Below, one piece after another: positions 48,268-58,533 of a DNA stretch of 64,000 bases. The position numbers and the translations under genes are program-made. How positions within the stretch are numbered: position 1 is the stretch's first letter; the number at the start of each line of letters is the position of its first letter. Source of the stretch: Acaudatibacter sp963835495 (GTDB lineage: Bacteria > Pseudomonadota > Alphaproteobacteria > Caulobacterales > Caulobacteraceae); contig CAWIFQ010000003.1 in assembly GCA_963835495.1 (NCBI GenBank), positions 620,001 through 684,000 on the forward strand. The letters run 5' to 3'. The notes beneath the pieces are model-generated. The model made no database searches, was not told where the DNA came from, and was given only the letters and a program-made list of their open reading frames with translations.

Positions 48268-49731
48268 ATGGAGATTCGCGAAGGGCTCACCTTCGACGAT
48301 GTTTTGCTCGAACCCGGCCCGTCGGAAGTGATGCCGACCCAGGTCAACACGGCGTCCAGGTTCACACGGCAGATAGCGCTCAACATCCCCCTTGTGTCCG
48401 CCGCCATGGACACAGTGACCGAAAGCCGGCTGGCCATCGCCATGGCCCAGGCCGGGGGCCTCGGGATCCTGCACCGCAACCTCTCGATCGCCGAGCAGGC
48501 CGACCAGGTGCGTGAGGTGAAACGGTTCGAGAGCGGGATGGTGATCAACCCGCTGACGATCCATCCCGAGACCACCCTGCGTGAGATCAAGCAGATCAAG
48601 GCTCAGCGGCACATCTCCGGCTTCCCGGTGGTGGAGCGCGGGTCCGGCAAGCTGGTCGGAATCCTGACCAACCGCGACATGCGCTTCGAGGGCTCGGACG
48701 ACGCGCCCGCCTCCGCGCTGATGACCACCGAAGGCCTGGTCACCGTCCGCGAAGGCGTCTCGCAGGCCGAGGCGCGCGGCCTGCTGCGCAAGCACAAGAT
48801 CGAGCGGCTGATCGTGGTCGACGACGAGTTCCGGGCGGTCGGCCTGATCACCGTCAAGGACATGGAAAAGGCCGAGGCGCACCCCCACGCGGCCAAGGAC
48901 GGGCAGGGCCGGCTGCTGGTCGGCGCGGCGTCCACCGTCGGCGACGCCGGCTTCGAGCGGTCGCTGGCGTTGATGGAGGCGGGCGTCGACGTGGTGGTGA
49001 TCGACACCGCCCACGGCCACTCCAAGCAAGTGGCCGACGCGGTGCGCCGTCTCGCCCGCGAGACCAACCGGGTGCAGATCGTCGCCGGCAATGTCGCGAC
49101 CTACGACGGGGCGCGTGCGCTGATCGACGCCGGCGCCGATGCGATCAAGGTCGGGATCGGGCCGGGCTCGATCTGCACCACCCGCATCGTCGCCGGCGTC
49201 GGGGTGCCGCAGCTGACCGCGGTGGCCGAGGCGGTGCGCGCGGCGGAAGGCTCGGGCGCGCCGGTGATCGCCGACGGCGGCATCAAGTACTCGGGCGACC
49301 TGGCCAAGGCGATCGCCATCGGCGCCTCCAGCGCGATGCTGGGCTCGATGTTCGCCGGCACCGACGAGGCGCCCGGCGAGGTGTTCCTCTACCAGGGCCG
49401 CTCCTACAAGTCGTACCGCGGCATGGGCTCGGTCGGCGCGATGGCCAGCGGTTCGGCCGACCGCTACTTCCAGAAAGACATCGCCGACGCGCTGAAGCTG
49501 GTGCCCGAGGGCATCGAGGGCCAGACGCCCTACAAGGGCCCGATCAGTCCGGTGATCCACCAGCTGGTCGGCGGCCTGCGCGCGGCGATGGGCTATGTCG
49601 GCGCGCCGGACATCGAGACGTTCCAGCAGCGGGCGCGGTTCATCCGCATCACCGGCGCGGGCCTGCGCGAAAGCCACGTCCACGACGTCATGATCACCCG
49701 CGAAGCGCCGAATTACCCGAGCCAGGTGTGA
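48268..49731 (+). CDS. guaB: IMP dehydrogenase
   Basis: 487 residues. IMP to XMP with NAD+, the committed step to GMP. The catalytic cysteine lies in GIGPGSICTTRIVAGVG (about 300); two CBS domains are inserted at about 90-210 (SGFPVVERGSGKLVGILTN, EFRAVGLITVKDMEKA). The finger and flap are normal (GSADRYFQ). Start ATG 48268 behind AACGGAGAG. The last codon GTG-TGA overlaps the GTG start of the MAPEG gene. Confidence 0.97.
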   Translation: MEIREGLTFDDVLLEPGPSEVMPTQVNTASRFTRQIALNIPLVSAAMDTVTESRLAIAMAQAGGLGILHRNLSIAEQADQVREVKRFESGMVINPLTIHPETTLREIKQIKAQRHISGFPVVERGSGKLVGILTNRDMRFEGSDDAPASALMTTEGLVTVREGVSQAEARGLLRKHKIERLIVVDDEFRAVGLITVKDMEKAEAHPHAAKDGQGRLLVGAASTVGDAGFERSLALMEAGVDVVVIDTAHGHSKQVADAVRRLARETNRVQIVAGNVATYDGARALIDAGADAIKVGIGPGSICTTRIVAGVGVPQLTAVAEAVRAAEGSGAPVIADGGIKYSGDLAKAIAIGASSAMLGSMFAGTDEAPGEVFLYQGRSYKSYRGMGSVGAMASGSADRYFQKDIADALKLVPEGIEGQTPYKGPISPVIHQLVGGLRAAMGYVGAPDIETFQQRARFIRITGAGLRESHVHDVMITREAPNYPSQV

Positions 49732-50126
49732 CGCCGGTCCCCGGCGAGATCGAGCTGCTCGCCCTCAGCATCGTCCTGGTCGCCCTGCAGATCGTTCTCG
49801 CCGCGCAACTCGGCAACCGGCAGTACGGCCTGAAGTGGGCCGCCAGTGCGCGCGACGAAGCCGTGGACCCGCCGGGCGTACTGCTCGGCCGGGTGCGGCG
49901 CGCCCTCGCCAACATGCTGGAGACGTTCCCGCTGTTCGCCGCGGCGGTGCTCGCCGTGGCCGCGGTTCATCGCTTCAATCAGTGGAGCCTGGTGGGCGCG
50001 CATCTCTACTTCTGGGCGCGCCTGGCCTATTTGCCGCTTTACGCCGTCGGCGTGCCGCTGCTGAGGTCGTTGATCTGGAACGTGGCGCTGCTCGGCATCT
50101 TCATGGTGCTTTGGCGCCTTATCTGA
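49728..50126 (+). CDS. MAPEG-family small membrane protein
   Basis: 132 residues, four hydrophobic segments. MAPEG signature: QLGNRQYGLKWAASARDE, then AVHRFNQWSLVGAHLYFWAR and LAYLPLYAVG. GTG start overlaps the guaB stop by GTGA. MAPEG proteins include microsomal glutathione transferases and leukotriene synthases, but the bacterial soluble substrate is mostly unknown. The order guaB-MAPEG-rsmB is frequent in alphaproteobacteria. Confidence 0.87.
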   Translation: MTPVPGEIELLALSIVLVALQIVLAAQLGNRQYGLKWAASARDEAVDPPGVLLGRVRRALANMLETFPLFAAAVLAVAAVHRFNQWSLVGAHLYFWARLAYLPLYAVGVPLLRSLIWNVALLGIFMVLWRLI

Positions 50127-50141
50127 CGGCCCGGGACGAGC

Positions 50142-51422
50142 ATGCGTGACGGTGGACGGATCGCGGCGGCGATAGAGGTGCTCGCCGACATCGAGACGCG
50201 CCATCGGCCGGCGCATCTGGCGCTGAAGGCCTGGGGCGGGGATGCGCGCTACGCCGGGGCCAAGGACCGTGCGTTCGTCTCCGGGCTGGTGCTGGACGTC
50301 TTGCGCCGACGCCGCTCGCTGGCCTGGATGATGGGCGAGGAGAGCGACCGGGCGCGGACGCTGGGCGCGGTGCGGTTCGTCTGGGACTGGCCGATCGAGC
50401 GGATCGAAGCGGCGGCGGCCGAGCCGCACGGGCCGGGCGAGCTGACGCCGGCCGAGCGCGCGCGTCTGGCGCGGCCCGAGCCCCCGGACAAGGCGCCGGC
50501 GCCTGTGCGGGGCGACTATCCGGACTGGCTGGACGGGCCGCTGGACCGGGTGTTTGGCGAGGGCAGGGCGCTGGAAGGGCAGGCGATGGCCGCCCGCGCG
50601 CCGGTCGACCTGCGGATCAACACGCTGAAATCCGACGCCGAGCACGTGCTGAAGGCGCTGGATCCGTTCGAGCCCGACCGGCTGACCTTTCCGCCCGGCG
50701 CGATCCGCGTCGCCGCTCCCGCCGCCAGCGAGCGCGCCGCGCCGGTCGAGGCGGCGCCGGCGTTCGAGCGCGGCTGGTTCGAGGTGCAGGACGCCGGCTC
50801 GCAGATCGCCGCGGCGGTCGCCGGCGAGATCCGCGGCAAGCAGGTGCTCGACTTCTGCGCCGGGGGCGGCGGCAAGACGCTGGCGCTGGCGGCGGCGATG
50901 GGAAACACCGGCCAGCTCTACGCCTACGACGCCGACGCCCGGCGCCTCGCCGACACCGTGCGACGCTCGCTGCGGGCCGGCGTGCGCAACCTGCAGGTCC
51001 GCTCGCCGATCGATCCGAAGGCGCTGGACGGCCTGGACGGGCGCATGGACCTGGTGTTCGTCGACGCCCCCTGCACCGGCTCCGGCACCTGGCGGCGACA
51101 CCCCGACGCCAAGTGGCGGCTGACGGCGCAGCAGCTCGAACGCCGCATCGCCGAGCAGAACGCGGTGCTGGCCGCCGCGGCGCCCTTCGTGAAGCCAGGC
51201 GGGCGGCTGATCTACGTCACCTGCTCGCTGCTGGCGGAGGAGAACGAGGATCGCGTCGCGGCGTTCGTGGCGTCGCAGCCGGAATTCGCGGCCGAGCCCG
51301 TGGATTTGCCTGGCGCGGAACGATGGCGCACCGACGCCGGCTTCCTGCGGATGACACCGCTCGCCGCGGCGACTGACGGCTTCTTCGTCGCCGTCCTGAG
51401 GCGCGCGCCGACCGCGCGGTGA
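50142..51422 (+). CDS. rsmB: 16S rRNA m5C967 methyltransferase RsmB-like (NOP2/Sun family)
   Basis: 426 residues. SAM-binding motif I VLDFCAGGGGKTLALAAA (about 244-261), motif IV DAPCTGSGTWRRHPDAK and motif VI YVTCSLLAEENEDRV with the two catalytic cysteines (PCTG and TCS). An N-terminal NusB-like helical domain is present. Methylates cytosine of 16S rRNA. Starts 15 bases after MAPEG, same operon as guaB. A relation to RsmF is possible but the NusB-type N-terminus favours RsmB. Confidence 0.88.
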   Translation: MRDGGRIAAAIEVLADIETRHRPAHLALKAWGGDARYAGAKDRAFVSGLVLDVLRRRRSLAWMMGEESDRARTLGAVRFVWDWPIERIEAAAAEPHGPGELTPAERARLARPEPPDKAPAPVRGDYPDWLDGPLDRVFGEGRALEGQAMAARAPVDLRINTLKSDAEHVLKALDPFEPDRLTFPPGAIRVAAPAASERAAPVEAAPAFERGWFEVQDAGSQIAAAVAGEIRGKQVLDFCAGGGGKTLALAAAMGNTGQLYAYDADARRLADTVRRSLRAGVRNLQVRSPIDPKALDGLDGRMDLVFVDAPCTGSGTWRRHPDAKWRLTAQQLERRIAEQNAVLAAAAPFVKPGGRLIYVTCSLLAEENEDRVAAFVASQPEFAAEPVDLPGAERWRTDAGFLRMTPLAAATDGFFVAVLRRAPTAR

Positions 51423-51467
51423 TTTTCGAAATTCGCTATGCTCGGCCAACCAAGCGGAGGAGCGCCC

Positions 51468-52352
51468 ATGTCATCCGCCACCGTAGAGGTCGATCCCGCG
51501 AAGGTCGAAGCCTTCCGGCGCGACGGGTTCGTGCGGCTGGAGGGTCTGGTTCCCGCCGCCGAGATCGAGGCGCTCGGTCTGGCGGTGGACGCCGCCGTCG
51601 CCAGGCGGACGCGCAACGACGCCCGCGCCTTGGCCGAGAAGTCGCCCTACGAGCAGTCGTTCATCCAGTGCCAGTACCTCTGGGAGGACTTCCCCGACGT
51701 CCGGCCGCTGACCTTCCATCCCAGCATCGTTGGCGCGGCGGCGGCGCTAATCGGGGCGGACGCCATGCGCCTTTGGCACGATCAGGCGCTCTACAAGGAA
51801 GCTGGCGGCCGCGAGACCGACGCGCATCAGGACCATCCGTACTGGCCGATCAACGAGCTGCGCACGCTGACCGCCTGGATACCGCTGGTCGAGATCGACG
51901 AGGCGGTCGGCTGCATGGGCTATTGCCCGGGCTCGCAAGGCGGCGCGGCCGAATACGTCAACATCTTCTCGGAGCCTGGCTCCGGCGCGGCGCTCGTCGC
52001 CAAGCAGCGGAATTCGCCGGTCTTCGTGACCGCCAGGCCCGGCGACGTGCTGTTCCATCACGGCCTGACGGTGCACCTGGCCAAGCCGAACCGGTCGGAG
52101 CGCACGCGGCGGGTCTACACGGCGATCTACTTCGCCGACGGCTGCACGCGGGCGGCCGAGGGCCGGCATCCGTCGCTCGATCGCGAGGGCATCGCCGTCG
52201 GCGCCAGGATCGACGGCGCGGCGACGCCGATCGCCTGGCCCCTGCCGGATGGCCGCTACCCCGAGCCGGCGCCCTGGCCGGCGGCGTTCGGCGAGAGCCG
52301 CCTGATGCGGCGCGCCGCGCGCATCGGCGTCTTTCCCGCCCAGGCGGACTGA
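51468..52352 (+). CDS. Phytanoyl-CoA dioxygenase family protein
   Basis: 294 residues from ATG 51468, preceded by GGAGGAGC. Fe(II)/2-oxoglutarate oxygenase: metal ligands His-x-Asp in DAHQDHPYWP and the distal His in FHHGLTVHLAKPN, plus the 2-oxoglutarate Arg in SERTRRVYT. PhyH members hydroxylate fatty acyl chains or small natural products; substrate unknown. It separates rsmB from later genes and its stop lies five bases before a convergent DUF3606 stop. Confidence 0.87.
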   Translation: MSSATVEVDPAKVEAFRRDGFVRLEGLVPAAEIEALGLAVDAAVARRTRNDARALAEKSPYEQSFIQCQYLWEDFPDVRPLTFHPSIVGAAAALIGADAMRLWHDQALYKEAGGRETDAHQDHPYWPINELRTLTAWIPLVEIDEAVGCMGYCPGSQGGAAEYVNIFSEPGSGAALVAKQRNSPVFVTARPGDVLFHHGLTVHLAKPNRSERTRRVYTAIYFADGCTRAAEGRHPSLDREGIAVGARIDGAATPIAWPLPDGRYPEPAPWPAAFGESRLMRRAARIGVFPAQAD

Positions 52353-52356
52353 GAGC

Positions 52357-52539
52357 CTAGCGCTTGCGGCCCAACTCGGCGGCGATGTCCTTGACCATCC
52401 GCCCGGCTTTGCGGTGCGCCGCGGTGAGCTGGTCGCGGGTGACCCCCCAGCGCTTCATCCAATATTCGACGGCCTGACGTTCGGACAGGTCGAGCCGGTC
52501 CTTGTCGATGAACCCGCGCTTGTCCTTCAGCCCCGCCAT
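52357..52539 (-). CDS. DUF3606 small protein
   Basis: 60 residues, MAGLKDKRGFIDKDRLDLSE then RQAVEYWMKRWGVTRDQL, the pattern of the DUF3606 family found widely in alphaproteobacteria. Function unknown; the AVEYWMKRWGV segment is the most conserved part. Convergent with the PhyH gene. Confidence 0.85.
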   Translation of the reverse strand: MAGLKDKRGFIDKDRLDLSERQAVEYWMKRWGVTRDQLTAAHRKAGRMVKDIAAELGRKR

Positions 52540-52681
52540 CGCTGTTCCTCCGCCGTCGACCGCAAATCGCCGGCGCCGAGCCTACCACGCGAGCCGCCGC
52601 CGAGAACGCTGAACTGGCTTGCGCAAATCCTTCCGCAGCGTGAACCTGCAGCCATCATCGGTCCGCTGGGAGGCAGCCGCC

Positions 52682-53176
52682 ATGAACCGCGCCATCGACT
52701 TCGGCGGATCGACCGCGAAAGACCTGAACACCGCGCTTTCGCGGCTGGTGTTCGGCGGCGTGTTCGCCACCTTCATCGTGGGCACACTCTGGGGACTGGC
52801 GTGGGAGCACCATGTGATCGCCCGGTCCACCGCCGACACCCGGCTGGACGCCATCGTCGGCCCGCCGTGCCCGGCTTCGCGCCCGGCGTTCGACCGGGCT
52901 CTGAAGATACAGGGCCCGCTGCCCTATGTGTTCGACTTCAACGGCGTGAGGTTCGGGCGGTACTTCGGCTATGCCGACTGCACCGTCGCGGCGTCGAAGG
53001 ACGGGTTGGGCATGGGCTCCTACGACGTGTGCCAGTTCACCGGCCCGTCGGCGCTCTACGTCAAGACGGCCCGGGGCGAGTTCTACTTCACGCCCGGCGT
53101 CGGCCATAAGGCCACCGTGCTGACGGAAGGCGGCGTGGCCCGCTGCGTGATGGCCGCGCCGGCCGAGGTCGACTGA
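52682..53176 (+). CDS. Hypothetical membrane-anchored protein
   Basis: 164 residues from ATG 52682 behind GGGAGG; the upstream open frame is unlikely. One transmembrane segment (LVFGGVFATFIVGTLWGLAW, about residues 21-40) and a periplasmic domain with three or four cysteines (GPPCPASRPAFDRA, YADCTVAAS, DVCQFTGPS, VARCVM). No family recognised. It precedes a small membrane protein by 85 bases. Confidence 0.7.
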   Translation: MNRAIDFGGSTAKDLNTALSRLVFGGVFATFIVGTLWGLAWEHHVIARSTADTRLDAIVGPPCPASRPAFDRALKIQGPLPYVFDFNGVRFGRYFGYADCTVAASKDGLGMGSYDVCQFTGPSALYVKTARGEFYFTPGVGHKATVLTEGGVARCVMAAPAEVD

Positions 53177-53261
53177 CCCGGACCCGCTGCGGACGCCTGG
53201 TGGCGGCCGCGGCCCGAAGTGTGCCAAAGGCAGGTCACCGAACCGGGAGCGCCCTGCCCAG

Positions 53262-53513
53262 ATGAGCCCCTACGACATCGCCGGACTGGTCGGCGTGGCG
53301 CTGATCCTGGCGGGCTATGCGGCCGCCACCATGGGCGGACTGCACCCGAAAAGCGCGCCGTCGCTGTTGATCAACTTCCTGGGCGCCAGCCTGATCTTGC
53401 TGTCGCTGACCCGGAAGTTCAACCTCTCGGCCGCGATCGTCGAAGCCGCCTGGGCGCTGATCGCGCTGATCGGCCTGATCCGGCTGGGCCTGGGCCGGCT
53501 CAGAGCCCGCTGA
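53262..53513 (+). CDS. CBU_0592-like small membrane protein
   Basis: 83 residues, three hydrophobic segments (IAGLVGVALILAGYAAATMG, LLINFLGASLILLSL and EAAWALIALIGLIRL). The phrase FNLSAAIVEAAWALIALIGL is typical of short CBU_0592-type proteins often beside unrelated enzymes. Function unknown. Ends 20 bases before the deacetylase. Confidence 0.8.
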   Translation: MSPYDIAGLVGVALILAGYAAATMGGLHPKSAPSLLINFLGASLILLSLTRKFNLSAAIVEAAWALIALIGLIRLGLGRLRAR

Positions 53514-53533
53514 GGACAAGTCTGGAGCGCCCG

Positions 53534-54388
53534 GTGCCGCAGCACCTCGTCTGTCTGACCTTCGACCTGGACAATACGTCCGGATCGATCGCGCGCGGCG
53601 CGACGACCCCGACGATGATCTCGCGCGGCGACTTCGGCATGGTGGGAACCGAGCGGCTGCTGGCGCTGCTGGCCAGGTTGGAGATCGCCGCGACCTGGTT
53701 CATCCCCGGCCACACCATCGAGAGCTACCCGGCGTCAGTGGCGGCGGTGCATGCGGCCGGCCACGAGATCGGCCACCACGGCTGGACCCACCGGCCGCCG
53801 GCGAGCCTCAGCCGCGAGGAAGAGGCGCGCGAGCTGGCCCGGGGCAACGACGCCATCCGCTCGCTGACCGGCCGCAACGCCCGCGGCTACCGCTCGCCGT
53901 CGTGGGATCTGAGCGAGCACTCGATCGGACTGTTGCTCGAACACGGCTTCGTCTACGATTCCAGCCTGATGGGGCACGACTACCTGCCGTACCAGGCCCG
54001 CGACGGCGATGTGGCCGAGCTGGAGGCGCCGCTCCGCCACGGGCCCGATACGGCGCTGGTGGAGATGCCGATCAGCTGGTCGCTCGACGACTATCCGGCG
54101 TTCGAATACTCGCACACCCGCAGCGGCGTCCTGCCCGGGCTGATGAACGCCGAACTGGTCGGCGCCAACTGGCTGGCCGATTTCACCTACATGGCCGCCA
54201 ACTACGACTGGGGCGTGCTCACCTACACGTTCCACCCGCACGTGATCGGCCGCGGCCACCGGATGGCGATGCTGGAAGGCCTGATCGAAAAGCTGCGCGC
54301 CGGCGGGGCGGTGTTCGTGACCATGGAGGAGGCGGTGACGGCGTACCGCGCCAGGTATCCGCAAGGACGGAGCGAGCGGGGGCGCTAG
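53534..54388 (+). CDS. Polysaccharide deacetylase-family hydrolase (NodB-like)
   Basis: 284 residues from GTG 53534, behind TGGAGC; the open frame runs further left without a start. Zn site motif 1 is TFDLDNTSG (Asp-Asp pair) and motif 2 HEIGHHGWTHR (HxxxH), both of the NodB fold; catalytic features at GYRSPSWDLSE. Similar proteins deacetylate or deamidate N-acyl groups (allantoinase-like PuuE, peptidoglycan deacetylases). No signal peptide, so a cytoplasmic substrate is likely. Next gene is an MBL-rhodanese protein. Confidence 0.86.
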   Translation: MPQHLVCLTFDLDNTSGSIARGATTPTMISRGDFGMVGTERLLALLARLEIAATWFIPGHTIESYPASVAAVHAAGHEIGHHGWTHRPPASLSREEEARELARGNDAIRSLTGRNARGYRSPSWDLSEHSIGLLLEHGFVYDSSLMGHDYLPYQARDGDVAELEAPLRHGPDTALVEMPISWSLDDYPAFEYSHTRSGVLPGLMNAELVGANWLADFTYMAANYDWGVLTYTFHPHVIGRGHRMAMLEGLIEKLRAGGAVFVTMEEAVTAYRARYPQGRSERGR

Positions 54389-54461
54389 ATCGGCGGCGCG
54401 CCAGGCTCTTGCAGATATTGGCGAGCCGCGCGAGGTTTCGCTCGAGGGTGGGGGAAGGCGC

Positions 54462-55502
54462 ATGATCTTCGAACAAATCGCCACGGGCGGGTGCCAATCG
54501 TACCTGATCGGGTGTGACTCTTCGCGCTCGGCGCTGCTGATCGACCCGGAGTTCAGCCGGGTCGATCACTACCTTGGCCTCGCCGGCAAGCTGGGCCTGC
54601 GCGTGCACTACGTCGTCGACACCCACACCCACGCCGATCACTTCTCGGCCAGCCGCGAACTGGGCAAGGCGTTCGCCGCGCCGGTGGTGACCCATCGGCT
54701 CAGCCCCGCGCCCTATCCCGACATGCGGCTCGACGACGGCGACATGCTGATCGCCGGCGAGCTGCGGCTGCAGGCGCTGCACACGCCCGGCCACACCCGC
54801 GATTCGATGAGCCTGGTGCTGGACGACCGCGTATTCACCGGCGACGCGCTGCTGATCGGCGGCACCGGCCGCACCGACCTGCCGACGGGCGATCCGCACG
54901 CCCTGCACGAAAGCCTGTTCGAGAAGCTGCTGAAGCTCGATCCGGCGACGCTGGTCTTCCCCGCGCACGACTACAAGGGCCGCTCGCACTCGAGCATCGG
55001 GGCCGAGATCACCGACAATCCGCGCCTGCAGAAGACCGAGCGCGCGGCGTTCGTGCAAATGATGCAGGCGCTCGACCTGTCCGCCCCCACCCACCTGACC
55101 GAGGCGCTGCGCACCAACATGAGCGGCGGCAAGACCGTCAATCAGCTGCTCGCCGAAGCGGCGGCCAAGACGCCGTTCATGTCGATGGCGGAGCTGGCCA
55201 GCCGCATCGGCGCCAACAGCCGCGACCTCGTCGTGCTCGACGTGCGCGAGAAGGACGCGTTCGAGGGCGGCCATATTCCCGGCGCGCGCTTCCTGCCGCG
55301 CGGCCAGCTGGAGCTGCGGGTGAACACCGAACTCCCCGACCCGACGGTGCGGATCGTCACCTGCTGCGAGTTCGGCAAGATCTCGACCCTGGCGGCGGCG
55401 ACGCTGCGCGAGCTGGGCTTCACCCGCGCCGCGGCGCTGGACGGCGGCCTCAAGGCCTGGCGCGACGCCGGCTATGCCGTGGAGAGCGCGGCGCAGGCCT
55501 GA
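54462..55502 (+). CDS. MBL-fold hydrolase fused to a rhodanese domain
   Basis: 346 residues. Metallo-beta-lactamase half: THTHADHF (52-60 region), GHTRDS, FTGDALLIGGTGRTDLP and FPAHDYKGRS; this is the persulfide dioxygenase (ETHE1)-like order with a single mononuclear Fe site. A rhodanese domain follows at about residues 245-335 (VVLDVREKDAFEGGHIPGAR), with active-site cysteine in VTCCEFGKISTLAA. Such fusions oxidise or transfer sulfane sulfur (glutathione persulfide). Sulfur detoxification fits the cysK in this window only loosely. No operon partner seen. Confidence 0.88.
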   Translation: MIFEQIATGGCQSYLIGCDSSRSALLIDPEFSRVDHYLGLAGKLGLRVHYVVDTHTHADHFSASRELGKAFAAPVVTHRLSPAPYPDMRLDDGDMLIAGELRLQALHTPGHTRDSMSLVLDDRVFTGDALLIGGTGRTDLPTGDPHALHESLFEKLLKLDPATLVFPAHDYKGRSHSSIGAEITDNPRLQKTERAAFVQMMQALDLSAPTHLTEALRTNMSGGKTVNQLLAEAAAKTPFMSMAELASRIGANSRDLVVLDVREKDAFEGGHIPGARFLPRGQLELRVNTELPDPTVRIVTCCEFGKISTLAAATLRELGFTRAAALDGGLKAWRDAGYAVESAAQA

Positions 55503-55530
55503 CGACCGAGGCCCGCCGCCGACATCGCGT

Positions 55531-56150
55531 CTATGCCAGCTCGGCCGCGACCGCCTTGCGCACCGCGGCGCGCTCGGACACCCGCCGCCGGTGGTCCATC
55601 ACCGCGGGGATCCTGCCCGGGTCGACGCCATCGGCCTCCAGCCACTGAGCGATGGTGAACAGGTATGGGTCGCAGATGGTGTAGGCCTCGCCCATCACCC
55701 ACGGCCCCTTAGCATCGTCGTCTCGATCAGGTCGAAGCAGGCGCCGACCGACCTGGGGACCGCGCGCTGCATGGCGGCGATGGCGGCCTCGTCGTCGGCC
55801 CAGCGGTAGCCGCGCATGCGGTGGGCGTGGGCGACGTGGACGGTCGAGCAGAGGTAGCTGTTGAACGCCTGGATTTCGGCGAACGCGTAAGGATCCTCCA
55901 GCGGGGCGAGACCCGCCTCCGGAAAGGTCTGGGCGACATAGGCCAGCATCGCCGGGGTCTCGGTCAGCACGCCGCGCTCCGTTTCCAGCGCCGGCACCCG
56001 CGCCTTGGGATTGATGGCCAGATAGTTGGGCGCGCGCTGCTCGTTGGCCGCGAAGTTGAGACGGACGGTCGCGTAGTCGGCGCCGGCTTCTTCCAGGGCG
56101 ATGTGCGTCGCCAGCGAGCAGGTGTTCGGGGCGTAGTAGAGCTTCAGCAT
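55531..56150 (-). pseudogene. Glutathione S-transferase, frameshifted near the 3' end
   Basis: Starts ATG 56150 (MLKLYYAPNTCSLATHIALE, thioredoxin fold; ERGVLTETPAMLAYVAQTFP). The frame reads to LIETTMLRGRG and stops, but a one-base deletion near 55710 restores MLKGPWVMGEAYTICDPYLF and continues to a stop at 55533-55531, about 206 residues. This is a zeta/beta-type GST. As with the GST at 42.1 kb, the C-terminal part keeps good coding character, so the change looks recent or artefactual. Convergent with the MBL-rhodanese gene. Confidence 0.8.
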
Positions 56151-56262
56151 GGCGTGGACCTCATCGGCGCGGTGCCAGACGTCGCTATAGCGGCAGGCGC
56201 CTGCCCAGCGCTACGCCGCGTCGCGGCACGTCCCCGATGACGCGGCGCTGATTCTCCCCTAC

Positions 56263-57837
<1,575 letters not shown>

Positions 57838-57881
57838 GGTGCGTAGGAAAGCGTGGTTGGCCGAAACGTCATCAGGCAGTC

Positions 57882-58377
57882 TCAGCCTGCGCATTCGCGC
57901 AGTAAGGTCGTGATTTTCGCATCGAGACCGCGCGCGACAGCAAGTGCGTCCGAATTGCCGTAAGGCCGCAGATAACTCTCCATCTTGTCGTAGGAGAGAT
58001 GCACGCCATCGGGACGCTTATCAATGAGCACTGTGACTGGAGCGTAAGATCCAGCATCGGGCACGTGCTTGACCATTTCTTTCATGATGAGTGGATTGCC
58101 GACCACAAACCGAATGATTTCAGGTGTCTTGGCTCCAGTTTCGCGACGCAGAATGTCGCCCAAGTCGAATTCCGCGAAGAGGATAAGGTCCGTTCGGCCG
58201 AGGCCGCTTTGTACAACGCGTTCCAAATCCGGGAAGGATGTTGTCGCCCTTGTCTCCTTGAAGAATTCGGCCGTGTTGGGTTGCCCGACCGCCGACTTGA
58301 GCGCAGCCACAACAGCGTCGAATGGCTTTGCGCTCGTAAGGCTGAAACGTTCCACCTCGAGTCTTTGCGATTGTCAT
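57882..58377 (-). pseudogene. DUF302-domain protein, possible one-base insertion at the start
   Basis: The domain starts VERFSLTSAKPFDAVVAALK and reads to the stop at 57882 (157 residues from GTG 58355). Just upstream is ATG 58377 with a perfect GGAGG, but it is in another frame (MTIAKTRGGTFQ). Removing one G near 58355 gives MTIAKTRVERFSLTSAKP, the usual start of this family. So either the gene starts at GTG, or a one-base insertion is an error. DUF302 proteins bind an unknown ligand. Next to guaA, convergent. Confidence 0.72.
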
Positions 58378-58498
58378 CTTGTCCTCCGTACTAACTCGTC
58401 ATGGATGAAGTGCGCGGCGCCTGATCGCGTCGGACCGCCGCTTGGATCGTGCAGCCGCGGGTTCCGCTTCCAGGAATGTCCGGACGGGTAGACGTGAG

Positions 58499-58527
58499 CG
58501 CTCCCGGCGTTTTTCTTGCCGGGAGCG
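58499..58527. terminator. Hairpin behind the alpha/beta hydrolase gene
   Basis: CGCTCCCGGC (58499-58508) and GCCGGGAGCG (58518-58527) form a perfect 10-bp stem around GTTTTTCTT. No T run follows on either strand, so termination is probable but not proven. Confidence 0.55.
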
Positions 58528-58533
58528 GTCTTG

